Assembly (NCBI GenBank): GCA_028023455.1
Contig: JAQFVV010006203.1
Span: 8,338,821 to 8,402,820, forward strand
From: Epiperipatus broadwayi
Taxonomy: Eukaryota; Onychophora; Udeonychophora; Euonychophora; Peripatidae
Direction: 5' to 3'
DNA length: 64,000 nucleotides
Made by a program: the position numbers and the translations under genes. Each line of letters opens with the position of its first letter. Within the stretch, counting starts at the first letter, position 1. The notes beneath the pieces are model-generated. The model did not search any database, was not told where the DNA came from, and saw only the letters and a program-made list of their open reading frames with translations. Shown here piece after piece: positions 49,625 through 60,809 of this stretch.

Positions 49625-51680
49625 AACTGGCAGTCACCAAAGAAGCACTCAAAAGTTGATTTTAGAAGAAGCAGCAAAATTGCACTGGAGAATAAAAACA
49701 GCACTTGCAAGCAACAAAAGTTGAACTCAAACATATCCTAGAGTGAGAGGAAAGCAATTAAATCTCTAAAATAGATAAATCTATAATTATTCTCCCTGCT
49801 GACAAAGGCAATGCAACAATTGTAATGGATACAACTGATTATGCCAACATAATAAAAGGACTCCTCACAGCAGGCCAATACAGAAATGTGGCAAAATACA
49901 GAAACAAAATTACAAGCATTACTCAGAAAGCGTCGCAGGTATTTCCGTGATTCAGAAAAAGTAAAATAACATCATATTTCAGCAAAATTCCTTGTATTTA
50001 TTGTTTACCTAAAATTCATAAGAATCATGTTCCATTAAGACCTATTGAAAGTTTTAGAAAGTCACCTTGCCAAAATTTGTCAAGATTTTTTCTGAAAGTT
50101 CTTAGTGCTTTGACATACAAGACTTAGTCCTTTGTCAAGGATTCTAGATACCTTGTAGAATTAATTAAGAGCATGAAAATTGAAAGAACTCACTTAGTGG
50201 TAAGCTTTGATGTGGAAAGTTTATTCACAAATATACTAAGTGAAGAAACATTTTCTATTATAAGAAGATTAAATGGTGTTAACAGCTTACAAACTAGAAC
50301 AATCCTCTTTTTGTTGATAGCATAATAGAACTATTATTATTCTACATAAAAACAACCTACTTTCAATATAACACAGAATTATTCCCAAAAATCAAGAAAT
50401 GGTTGTGGCCTCACCATTGTTACTGCTGATTAGCAATATTTACATGGAAGAACTTAAAACCACAGCCATAAAAACTACTACTAACTTTCTGGAACACATA
50501 AACAACATATCCCCTTCAACTAAATTCACAATAGAATCAGAACAAGAATGAAAATTGGCATACAGATGTTCTTGTGACAAGACTCCTTTATGGCAAAATC
50601 AAAACTATAGTTCATTGAAAACCCTTACATACAAGAATTACTTAGTCTATACATGCAATCACCAGAAACCTTTCAACATTGAGTTAAATTATTACTATGG
50701 AACAACAAAAGAAGTTTGTTCAAAAACCAGAAATTTTTTTTAAAAACCAAATATCTATAGAGAACAAACTCTTATGAAAAATTGTTATCCATCAGCTGTT
50801 ATTAAGAAAACCTTAAATAGACAACAAAAAGGACCATCAAAAGAAAAAAAACAATTATTGGTACTGTAGTCTACCCATGCATAATCAAAAATAGCAGACA
50901 AATTAATGAAAATCTGCAATCAGTATAACACCAGAACAGCTTCCCAGAGTCATACCACACTATGAGGAATTCTAACATCTACAAAACTTAAACTTCAAAT
51001 GCTGAAAAGAAAAAAACTGCATCTATGAAATACCATGTAAATGTGAAAGAATGTATATTGGTGAGATCAGTCATCCCATTGAAAAGTACTTTCAAAAACA
51101 CAATCTGGTGATTAGAAGAGAGAAAAAAGATGTGTCTGAGGTAACAGATCATGTATGTACCAATGAACATATGTTCAATTGGGAAAATCCAAATATATTG
51201 GATAGAGAAGAAAAGATACAAAGAAGAAAATTTAAAGAGGTTTCTCACATGACAATGACAGACAATCCCATAAGTTAACCTAATATGACTATACATAATG
51301 TATAAAACCCACTAATCTACTTTGCCCTTAGAAAAAATTGGAGAAATAATGAGGAACCTCATGGATAAGAATATGTCTCAGTTTATTAGAGAATTACCTT
51401 AAAAATTAATACTCTAAAATCTAAGGGTCCATGTCAAATTCCCATGCTAGGACTGTCATTGGTCCAACCAGCAACCCCTGAAGAAGAGGGGAGAATAATA
51501 GTACTAGAAATGTTGTGTATATATTAAACTGTGTGGTATTACTAACATTTGAATGTATTTTGAATATTTAAATAAAGTTAAATTTTTCTAAAGACATTCG
51601 ATCCTCATATTAGATGATGAAAATAGTCCAATATATAAAAATACAGTTAAAACACCATCATTACAAACCTTCACGAATAC
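49625..51680 (+). pseudogene. Penelope-like element, plus copy (family P2)
   Basis: Runs away from the minus copy (head-to-head). Motifs in order: SIIILPADKGNATIVMDTTD near 49790; IPCIYCLPKIHKNHVPLRPI near 49990-50050; LVVSFDVESLFTN near 50200; ISNIYMEELKTTA followed by EHINNISPSTKFTIESEQ near 50430-50540, where the catalytic YVDD segment has been deleted; and a GIY-YIG endonuclease at 51020-51250 (CIYEIPCKCERMYIGE, then VTDHVCTNEHMFNWENPN). The 3' end, CCTGAAGAAGAGGGGAGAAT, is also found at 44870 and 8990. Dead through deletions, stops and frameshifts. Confidence 0.85.
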
Positions 51681-52139
51681 ACATGATAAAGGTTCAAATA
51701 TTCTTAAATGTTTTTCAAACAATCACCTTAGTAAATTTTTAATTGCTAATATAGATATAATAATTCTTTTTATTATAGGAATGAGTTATGTTTTCACTTT
51801 AAATAAGCATAAAGAAATGTTTTTGTTTTTTTTTTAATTATTTCATATCTATGATTAGTCAATGTGCAGACAACAAAATAAATGTCCAGCCTAAATTGAT
51901 TACATTTTTGGGAATTTCTTTTAGATCTTGAAAGAGTTTTTTTAAAAGAGCTTGCAAATTTTTTTATTAATTTTTGTATAACTACAAAAAAAAATTTTCC
52001 TAAAACCTCGGTATTTCTTAAAAGTAGTTTCTATATACAGAAAATATGTGTATGCATATATACATATAATGGCTATATATACATAAACATTTTTAACAAA
52101 ATACAAGAGTATAAAAGTAAAAATTAAAATGTTATTTAC
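51681..52139. other. Intron sequence next to the 52-kb exon
   Basis: AT-rich, no feature. Confidence 0.45.
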
Positions 52140-52496
52140 CTGGTTTGCACCAACAATGGGGCACATTGCAAGGCCAATCACAAGCTCGAGTATTGGGATT
52201 AAATACTAAACCAGTTGTACACTTTTTCCTTACTCTTTGACCACATTCACATACAAAGTAATACTCACAGCTATATGGATCAGGCTCTGGATATGGTGGA
52301 CAAGGTGGTGCAGTTGTTGTTGTGGTTGTGGGCGTAGTAGTGGGTGTTGTTGTAGTAGTGGGTGTTGTTGTAGTAGTGGGTGTTGTTGTAGTAGTGGGTG
52401 TTGTTTTAGTAGTGGAGGTTGTGGTTGTAGAAGGTGTCATAGTAGTAGTTGTTGTTGTTTTAGTAGAAATTATTGAAATTGCAGTTGTGCCTTCTT
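52140..52496 (-). CDS. Internal exon, Thr-rich linker plus chitin-binding type-2 module
   Basis: Exon of 357 nt between acceptor TTTTCAG (52497-52498) and donor GTAAAT (from 52139), phase 1 at both ends. The first half is a threonine/proline repeat (TTTTTPTTTTTP, three near-identical 24-nt blocks), a typical mucin-like O-glycosylated linker. The second half is a CBM14 domain: PPC, YSC, FVC, KKC, RAC and PHC, with ACDWPCNVPHC carrying the conserved Trp. Extra cysteines (CEC, WPC, WC) depart from the usual six. The product would be secreted and bind chitin in extracellular matrix. The linker is made of trinucleotide repeats, so its length may vary between individuals. An upstream exon with the signal peptide must exist but is not seen. 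Confidence 0.85.
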
Positions 52497-52499
52497 CTG

Positions 52500-52837
52500 A
52501 AAATTAAAAATTTATTTTTAAAAAATATAAATTTATAATATAAAATAAGAAATTTTAATTTATAGTCAGCATGTATGAAATACACACACAGTCACACAAA
52601 AAAGCAAGATTAATAGCATTTTATAAATAATTTAAATTTTATCAACTTAAATAAAATTGGTTTTTAATTTTGAGAAGAGAATTAATGATAAAATTCTCTA
52701 TTTCATTTAATATAAATAAAATCAATCTGATAAATGTTGTAGCATAAAAAAATTGTATTGGTGTAAGAAAATTGATAATGCTATTTATAGTATGAATATA
52801 AATTTACTTGAACTACAGCATATTTATACAGTCAGTA
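52500..52837. other. AT-rich sequence upstream of the 52-kb exon
   Basis: Intron or intergenic, nothing recognised. Confidence 0.4.
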
Positions 52838-54208
52838 CACCCGGGTCTCATTTTATGTGGATTTTTTTAATGCGATTTTGAAGTTATGCCATTCATGTTT
52901 CTTTTTAATATCTTTGTATGTGGCTTTCTTTTATGGGATAAAAATTATAAGATCAGAAGTCAAGCTCTGATAATGCACTATTACTTTAAATATTATAAAT
53001 TTAGCACATTCATTTGTCATATTTAAATTAATAGCACATTATCAGAGTTCGACTTCCTTCTAATAATTTCAATATTTTCAGCACTTTATAGTGGTACTGT
53101 AATAGATTTTATGCAATAAAGAAGTTCATAATTCACTTAAAATCAGGATTTCCCCATTTTATAGAGACATTTAAATTTTACAAGATTATAATGTAAATCT
53201 GTTTAAACGTTATAGATGTGTATACTATGCATGTTGTTGTTTTTGTATTTTAAATCACATTCTATTTTTGCTTTTTACAAAAAAGAATACATAATCAATT
53301 AATCATTTAGTATCTGCAAGTTTATTTTTAAAAGGTGAGTAATAGCAGTGGGCACAATTAAATTTGACAATTTAAAATTAAAATCTAGTTTTTAATTATA
53401 ATTAACAATTTAAAAATTACATAATGTGATCTGAAATTAATGTAATGTGAAGCAATGAAATTTGATTTTTAAACAGAATTAAAAATTAAAAAATTAAAAA
53501 CAAAAATAAGAATTCAATTTTTAATTGTTAGTTTTAATTAAATTTTGCCTAACAGTGGTGAGTAGGTATCTTTTTATTATCATAAGTCTAATTTCTTATT
53601 TTTATTTTAAACTTTTAGTTTATCCTAATGGAAAGGAAAAACACCCAAGAAAACTAATATCTTTGGAAACAAAAATTTCAATTTTAGATCACTTAGCGAA
53701 ATGGGAAGGATCAACAATGATTGGAAAACATTTTACTTTGGGTGAGTTCACTATAAGAGCAATTAAAAAAATGAAGTTGGCACTAGTCGTATTTCCTCTT
53801 GTGATGAATCTGATGTCACTAATTCACAAATGAACTTGCATATTGTCAAATAGTGATAATGATTAAAATACTGTACATGTATGAAAAAATGTAAAATACT
53901 GTAAATTATGCATAAAAATATATTGTTTTGAATAAAATTAAATACTGTAGTTAATAAAAAATGTAAAAAAAGTTTGTCTTCTATCAATTTTTTCCAAATT
54001 TAACATTTTTTATTAGTTCTATTTTATTTCCTTATTTTCTTATGCGAATTTTAAAATAATTTTACATTGTTGCTTTGCTTTTATGCACTTTTTGAAAATT
54101 AAAGTACATTTCCCCCATTTTTCAATGTAAGTTAAGTCTATTTTTGTGTGATTTCTTTGTGCACATTTTCTGAGGAACCTATCTACTGCATAAAATGAGA
54201 CCCAGATG
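52838..54208 (+). mobile_element. Pogo/Tigger-type DNA transposon, internally deleted (1371 bp)
   Basis: Terminal inverted repeats CACCCGGGTCTCATTTTATG and, on minus from 54208, CATCTGGGTCTCATTTTATG. Both ends are flanked by TA (52836-52837 and 54209-54210), the duplication made by Tc1/mariner/pogo transposases. Sub-terminal regions match 24748-25687. Inside lies only the N-terminal helix-turn-helix of the transposase. Confidence 0.85.
53615..53833 (+). pseudogene. Tigger transposase N-terminal HTH (CENP-B-N-like) remnant
   Basis: The frame reads HPRKLISLETKISILDHLAK, then STMIGKHFTLGEFTIRAIKK. This matches the psq/CENP-B N-terminal DNA-binding helix-turn-helix of pogo/Tigger transposases (K...LSLE.KI.IL..L..G.S...I.......STVR.I.K). 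This is the domain that binds the element's own ends. The rest of the protein, including the second HTH and the DDE nuclease, is missing, and the frame ends at 53833. A fixed, nonfunctional remnant. Confidence 0.75.
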
Positions 54209-54210
54209 TA

Positions 54211-57200
54211 CTTAGCTTTCATACCTAATAGGTTTCTAAAATATGTATGAAAGTTGAAATGTATGAAAATAGAGCAATCTAAAAAACCTATCAAAAAGTG
54301 TTTTTAAAATTTATTTTTTAATGAGTGTATTAGAATATACACAAATAATACTTTATTGATTAGTATCTGGTGTATTCTTTATAAATTTATTAAGAAATAG
54401 TTGAATTGTACTTTTCATGGTATTCACAGATTAATCCATTTTTACAACATTATCTTTGTCAACTCTATGGCCTTTATATCAAAAATCCCCCACATATTGT
54501 CCCAAACCCAGCATAAAAACCAAGAACTCATTTTCTGTATAATCAATTTGTTTATATTTATTCTCCTACAACTTCATTATTTGGACCTCTTTCTGCTTGT
54601 AGGCATATCCATTCAATTAACAGATATCTAATATTTTCTATGTGTTCCTTACATAACATGCATACTCAATCACCCATATTTTTTCATTTATGTGTATATT
54701 CCCACTTTCCTCACTATTATCATAAATTAATTCACACCCAGTATTCTGTTTATTTGTTACTCTCCATACTAACTAGTTCTTCATCACTCCAACTTCTATT
54801 TTTTATTAATAAAAAATATTACAATCCTTTTCTGATGTTTAATAAGAACTATTATGTGCATGTGTATTCAATTAGCAAAAAGACCGTTTCAAACCGATCA
54901 TTATTAAGATCATTCTCAATCTTTTTCTATAATGTAAAAATAATATTTTTCATCAGAAAAGATTAAATGAAAATGAGATTTAATATCAGTTACATGAACA
55001 TTATTATTAGTCAAATTAGTTTAACGTTTCTTAATAAAATAATAAAGACCCAACCATCTCTCCAAATAGAAGTAAAAAAAATAACTATCGCTTCAAAACA
55101 ATTTTTGTTCACTTTTGAAATAATGTCTTATCTTTTTGATTCCTAATATGACTTCAAATGATAAAAAGTAAGTAAATAAAGGCAGATATATGTATGAAGT
55201 TTTTAACTGTCTAAAAATATTTTTAAGATTTAATCAGATTCAAACTTATTTAGTACTTATTTTTGGAGGATATATTAACTATTAAATCATATATATATAT
55301 ATATGAAAAACAAAAACAAGTTATGATCACATTATATATATATATTGTAACCTTCCAAGTTGGCACCAGAAAGAAATGTGGGAGGGTCACATTCGTGCTA
55401 ACAATGTCTAAAGATAATTAGCTGAGAAAAATGAATTGTGATATAATTTAATATTTAAAATAGAGTTTTAGGAAAATTAAACTTAAATCGTGGTGAGATT
55501 TGCTAGTTAAAATTAGGATTTTAAAAAAATTAAAACTTTAATTGGGTGTACTGATTGGTAGAGCTTTGGATTATGTGTTTGGTAGTAAAAGAGGAGGATG
55601 AACAACATTAGGGATGTTTATATGTAGTAGAGAATTTACATGTCATAATAAGCAGAAACATAGATATAGTATTAATTAGAATTTTCTTTCCTATATTTTA
55701 TTTATTATTTACTAATTATATATTGTTCATAATCTTATATCTAAAAATGATAAATATTATTTGTATATTAGTGAATAACATTTATAGATTAATATTTGAT
55801 GTTTAATATTTTTTTATTATTATTATGTTTATTCCATTCAAACATTCTATTGTTAAAATTTTGTAAGTAAAATTCTGGCACACTTCCAAAGTTGATTGTA
55901 ATAAAAAAAACACAGAGGGCATAAGTAAAAAGAAAGACATAGAGTTTAAAACTTGAAGAAAAGTATAAAAAAAAGCTCTAAGGAAGAAAATGTAAAAAAA
56001 AAACTTAAAAGAATCAATAACTCTCTACAAGTATTATATAAAAAACACTGCAAGGATTCTAAGAATACACCTGTGGAGAATTTTTGTTATTATACTACTG
56101 GAATGATATAAAAAATGAGAAGATAAACACACACACCCCAGAAGGATACCAGCCTCCAAATTTCTGGGAAAGCAATGGTCCATCCTCACTACCTTCAAAA
56201 TGCCTGGATGATATGTAAGCTAAATTATTATGATTTATTTTAAAGTATTGCCAAAGCTGAATAATATTAAAATGACAAAATTGTGTAAAATAAAGCTAGC
56301 TCAAATTTTCTTATTAGACGCTAGAATTAAACGCTTGATTTTCAATTTTAAGAATTTGCTATCAATATTCTACAAAACAAAATTTAAAATGAAAAAGTTT
56401 ATCTATTTAATCTTATATCAAGAAGATAATTTTATAATATATAACTTTGCTATTCACGCATATATAACAAAATAATTTCAATGCATGCAAATGTCATTTA
56501 TAACGCCTGTCATGGAATTCTATGATAAAAAAAAAACTTATCATTCTTAACAAATTATGCATCAACAGTCGGATAGACATTTTGTAATATGTATTTTTCT
56601 TTCAACTTTTAATTTTTTTTTTTTTAAAAAAACTTAACATGTAATGATGGGATATTGATAAATATTTTTGTACTGAGTACAACAGATGTATAACCAATTT
56701 TTTTTTTTTTTAAAAAAAAAAACGAAACAATGTAACTTCATGTTATTATAATATGATAATCTATTTTGTATGATCTAGAAATTATACTATAGGTGATTAT
56801 ATATATTCGAGTGTGTGCGTGATGCTATAAATGATTATTATTTTTTTAATTGTATTTATTATGCTTAATTTCGCTAATGAAATTTATTTAAAAAAATAAA
56901 GAATTAAAACCTTGTCTGTTATAAGTTGAAGGTAGAAATGGTCAGGGATGAGTAGATTATTTAGATTGAGTTTGGAGATATTATTTAATTCTTATGTATA
57001 GGTGTAAGTGTTTTGTTAGTGTTTTCCCATGCCTTTCTTTGTTCTTGTATAGTTAGTGTTAGATGATATATACTGATTATAACAGATAAGGGTTGTATAA
57101 ATTTTTATAATATGTATAAAAGATGATTGATTTATGGTATTATCTAAGTTATATAAATAAGTTAATAAAAAGTATGTTTAGAAATACTAATATTTATAAT

Positions 57201-57540
57201 GTTGTAAAAATGCACATATTCGAAGATATATATATATGATTCACATATCAAATATTACTCGGTTTTGATTTTACTGTGGAAGAAGTGTAATTGGTTAGCA
57301 AATTGCATAAAATATTTTTTTTTGTTCATTTATCATTTATTTTGTCTTTTAATTTCTAATAAATGTTTTATTGAATTAATAGCCCATATGAATTGCTTGA
57401 TTATATATACCTTCGATTCTCCATTTCCAGACACACACATATATAGTTAACATAGCATAGCCCTAAAACATATAGATTTGCCAGTAGAAGTCAATTTATT
57501 TAATCTGTCTGGAGATGATAAATCACCATATTACAGTGCC

Positions 57541-57545
<5 letters not shown>
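54211..57545. other. Long AT-rich stretch without recognised gene
   Basis: About 3.3 kb with only short chance frames. At 55340-55600 a slightly GC-richer piece contains ACTGATTGGTAGAGC, a possible tRNA A box. GAAAAACAAAAACAAGTTATGATCAC at 55304 resembles the end of the hairpin and 400-bp repeat families. Confidence 0.4.

Positions 57546-57592
<47 letters not shown>
57546..57592. repeat. (AT)n microsatellite
   Basis: Directly abuts the outer end of the minus PLE copy; a matching TA run abuts the outer end of the plus copy at 63764. Confidence 0.9.
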
Positions 57593-57595
<3 letters not shown>

Positions 57596-60500
57596 AATGA
57601 TGGCATTACAAAACCATTATGTTGTCTTTCAAATATACTATTCTTTAAAATGAAATATATTCAATTTATAGACAACTAAATACTTAAAATATATAAATAA
57701 TAAATTTATTAATATCTAATCGATTTTCATTCAAAAAATGAACCTTATCAAGATATTATAACAATTGAAAAAATTCACATGATTTACATATTATATACAG
57801 GTCAAACTTAACAATAAAGATGTTTTTAAATTTTCCAATTCTTATTTCATGACCATTTTCCACATAACTTAACTGACCCTTGTACTAAATTTATACATTT
57901 CTCTTTATTTTCATGTATATACAATGTTTCATATACTTTTCTTTCTTTATAATTTTTATAATATTTGATGACTTCAATACTTTCTTCACAATTCATAATG
58001 TGTCCTGTTTCTAAAAAATGGCAAAATGGACCTGATTTAATATCTTTTCTATTTATAGCTCTGTCATGCTCTTTACCCCTTTCTATTTTACTTTTTGCTG
58101 ATTGACCTATGTATATCATCTTGCATATTTTACAAATAATTTTATATACTATTCCTATACTATCATTCTTATCATTTCTTATTTTAGAATTAAAATTACT
58201 AGTTTTTTTAAAGATTTACTATTTTTCCATCCAATACCTATATTAAGATTTATTTTTTCTTTTCTATCATTTAGAATTTCATATACATTCTTAGAATATG
58301 GAATAGAAATCCATTTCTTATTTTTTCTTTCAATTTTATTGCTAACTTTTTTATACCTATTTTTATTTATTAAAATATTTTTTAAATTGTACTATTATAT
58401 CCATATTCAATGTATTCATCTTGGATTTTCAATTTTTGCTCCATTGCATCTTTATCATTTAATGTAAGCCTATCATTTTTTTCTTTTAACCCTATTAGTG
58501 CCCCCATTTTTTGACACCAATGTTGATAAAATTCTGGATCCTCTAACATTTTTATTTTTTATGTAGTGCTTTATATTAATCATTCCATTTTCATCCTTTT
58601 TTATTAATAAGTCTAAATATTTTATTCCTTCTTCATTATTTTCTATAGTAAATTTAATATTAAACATATTTTTTATTAAGCTCATTAAAAGTTTCATTAT
58701 GCTTCTTCCATTTCCTACAACTAAAATATCATCCACATACCTAAAATACTTTAAAATTTCTCCATTTTCAATATACTTATCAATTATTTTCTGCTCAATC
58801 CAACCAACTATAGTTGATGCCATAATTCCACTTATTGGACAGCCCATTATCTATCCTTTATCAATACTCCAAAATTCATTATTATATTTAACATATAAAG
58901 TCTCATTAATCATGATTAAAACCTCTTCTATTATTTGTATCCATTCTTTTGAAATTATCTTCTCATCTTTGACTTTTCTAACTACAATGTTAATACTTTC
59001 TATCCTAGAAACACTTTGATACATTTTTTCTATATTCCAAATGATGCTACATTACCATTTCTATTTAATTTAACTGTATTCAAACTTTTTAGTACTTCCT
59101 CAGAATTTTTCACACAATACTTTCCATAACCCATACCATCCTCAAGTTTTCTATATATAAGATTACACATTTCTTTTAATATATAATCATTAAAATCCAA
59201 TATTAATCGTACAAGCATATTTTCTTTATGAGTTTTTATATTTCCAAATACCATAGGATGTTCAAACGCAGTTGGATATAATAACTTATATTCATTATTA
59301 TCAATCAACTTAGTTTCTCTCATTCTTTGTAATATTTTTATATATTTATATTTAATTAAAATACTTGGATTCTTTTCTATTTTTACAAAATCCTGTTTGA
59401 TCAAGTCATTTTTAATTTTATCTTCATAGTCTTCTTTATTTAATATTACAAACCTAGACCCTTTATCTTCAATAGTAATAATTAAATTTTCTTTTTTAAC
59501 TTTTTCAATAATTTCCTTAATTGTTTGTTTATCTTTCCATTCATTTTTACATACATGTCGAAATTTCTTATTAATTACATTATTAATTTTTGACTGCAAA
59601 TTAATTTTTTCCATATCTTTAATATTTACAGCTTCAATACTAACCACTGTCTTTTTATCCGTATCCATATCCTTAAATGATATATACTTTGGTCCTTTTT
59701 CTAACATCCTCATTTGTTTATTTGAAAATTTACTTCTTGAAATATTTATTAATTTATTATAATTACTATCATTTCTATTATAATCAATTACATTTTCTTC
59801 ATTTTTTCTGATCCCATATATTCTTTTATTTTTATAAAATAACCAATTCCATTTGTTTTGATATTTAAATTTAAGCTTATTCTTAATGAAACCATTATGC
59901 TCTTCTAACCATTTTTTTTATAAAATAAAACATGTCCGATGATAAAACTCTTTTTATAGTTTCCTTATTTCTTTTATAAATTTTTATTAAGCTATTAATT
60001 TTCAAGTAGTTTTCTTTAACAAACCATTCCAATATTGTTCTTCGTAATTTATAAATTAATTTATCATTAGAAGTAATTTTCTTACTACAAATTTTTACAC
60101 TGCACGATCTAGGAAAACGATTCGCTAGTTTACATTTATTTAAAAATGTTAACTGGCACTTTAATTCTCCAATTCTTCTACTATTATTCCATAAAGCTTT
60201 AAATAAATTAAAAGATAATTTATCTACAGAATTATATAAAAAATTTCACTTATCTTTATTAGTGTCAAATCTGTTATCCATTTCAATCTTAAATATTATT
60301 AACAAATATTCCGGTCACGTTCCAATTTAATACAATAAAAACTTTTAAAACGTCTATATAAATATTTCACAATGATGGCATTACAAAACCATTAAACCAT
60401 TATGTTGTCTTTCAAATACACTATTCTTTAAAATGAAATATATTCAATTTATAGACAACTAAATACTTAAAATATATAAAAAATAAATTTATTAATATCT

Positions 60501-60611
60501 AATCGATTTTCATTCAAAAAATGAACCTTATCAAGATATTATAACAATTGAAGAAATTCACGTGCTTTACATATCATATACAGGTCAAACTTAACAAGAA
60601 AGATGTTTTTA
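57593..60611 (-). pseudogene. Penelope-like element, minus copy (family P1)
   Basis: Left arm of an inverted pair. From 60300 leftward: N-terminal region; ORF 59713-59030 with the fingers motif IITIEDKGSRFVILNKEDYE and FEHPMVFGNIKTHKENMLVR; motif A disrupted by a small insertion near 59035 (ASFGI where the plus copy has ASVDIEKMY); MGCPISGIMASTIVGWIEQK and the intact catalytic YFRYVDDILVV near 58720; FNIKFTIE and KYLDLLI thumb; then a C-terminal GIY-YIG endonuclease, IVYKIICKICKMIYIGQSAK, to about 57847. Very similar to the plus copy, so both inserted or duplicated recently. Frameshifts make it inactive. Outer end matches the 3' terminal region of the plus copy. Confidence 0.9.
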
Positions 60612-60809
60612 GGTGGGAAATGGTCATTAGGATCGGTTAAGTTAGGTGGAAAATGGTCATTAGGGTCGTTTAAGTTAGGTGGAAAATGGTCATTAGGGTC
60701 GGTTAAGTTAGGTGGAAAATGGTCATTAGGGTCAGTTAAGTTAGGTGGAAAATGGTCATTAGGGTCAGTTAAGTTAGGTGGAAAATGGTCATTAAATAAA
60801 AATTGGAAA
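60612..60809 (+). repeat. 33-bp coding minisatellite at the PLE palindrome centre
   Basis: Six units of GGTGGAAAATGGTCATTA plus GGGTCGGTTAAGTTA (starts at 60612, 60645, 60678, 60711, 60744 and 60777, the last partial). In frame, each encodes GGKWSLGSVKL. The unit is the extreme C-terminal coding sequence of this PLE (NLVQGSVKLGEKWSLNKNWK at 63577), amplified six-fold between the two inverted copies. Confidence 0.9.

Noticed and set aside
51480-51530. CCTGAAGAAGAG...GAAA at the P2 Penelope ends as a hammerhead
   Set aside because: Has CUGAAGA and GAAAC in some copies (44870, 49560), but the triplet after stem III is GUG and stem I does not form; kept as a family end marker only.
52237-52507. 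Cys/Gly- and Val-rich plus-strand ORFs
   Set aside because: Antisense of the Thr-rich linker in the chitin-binding exon.
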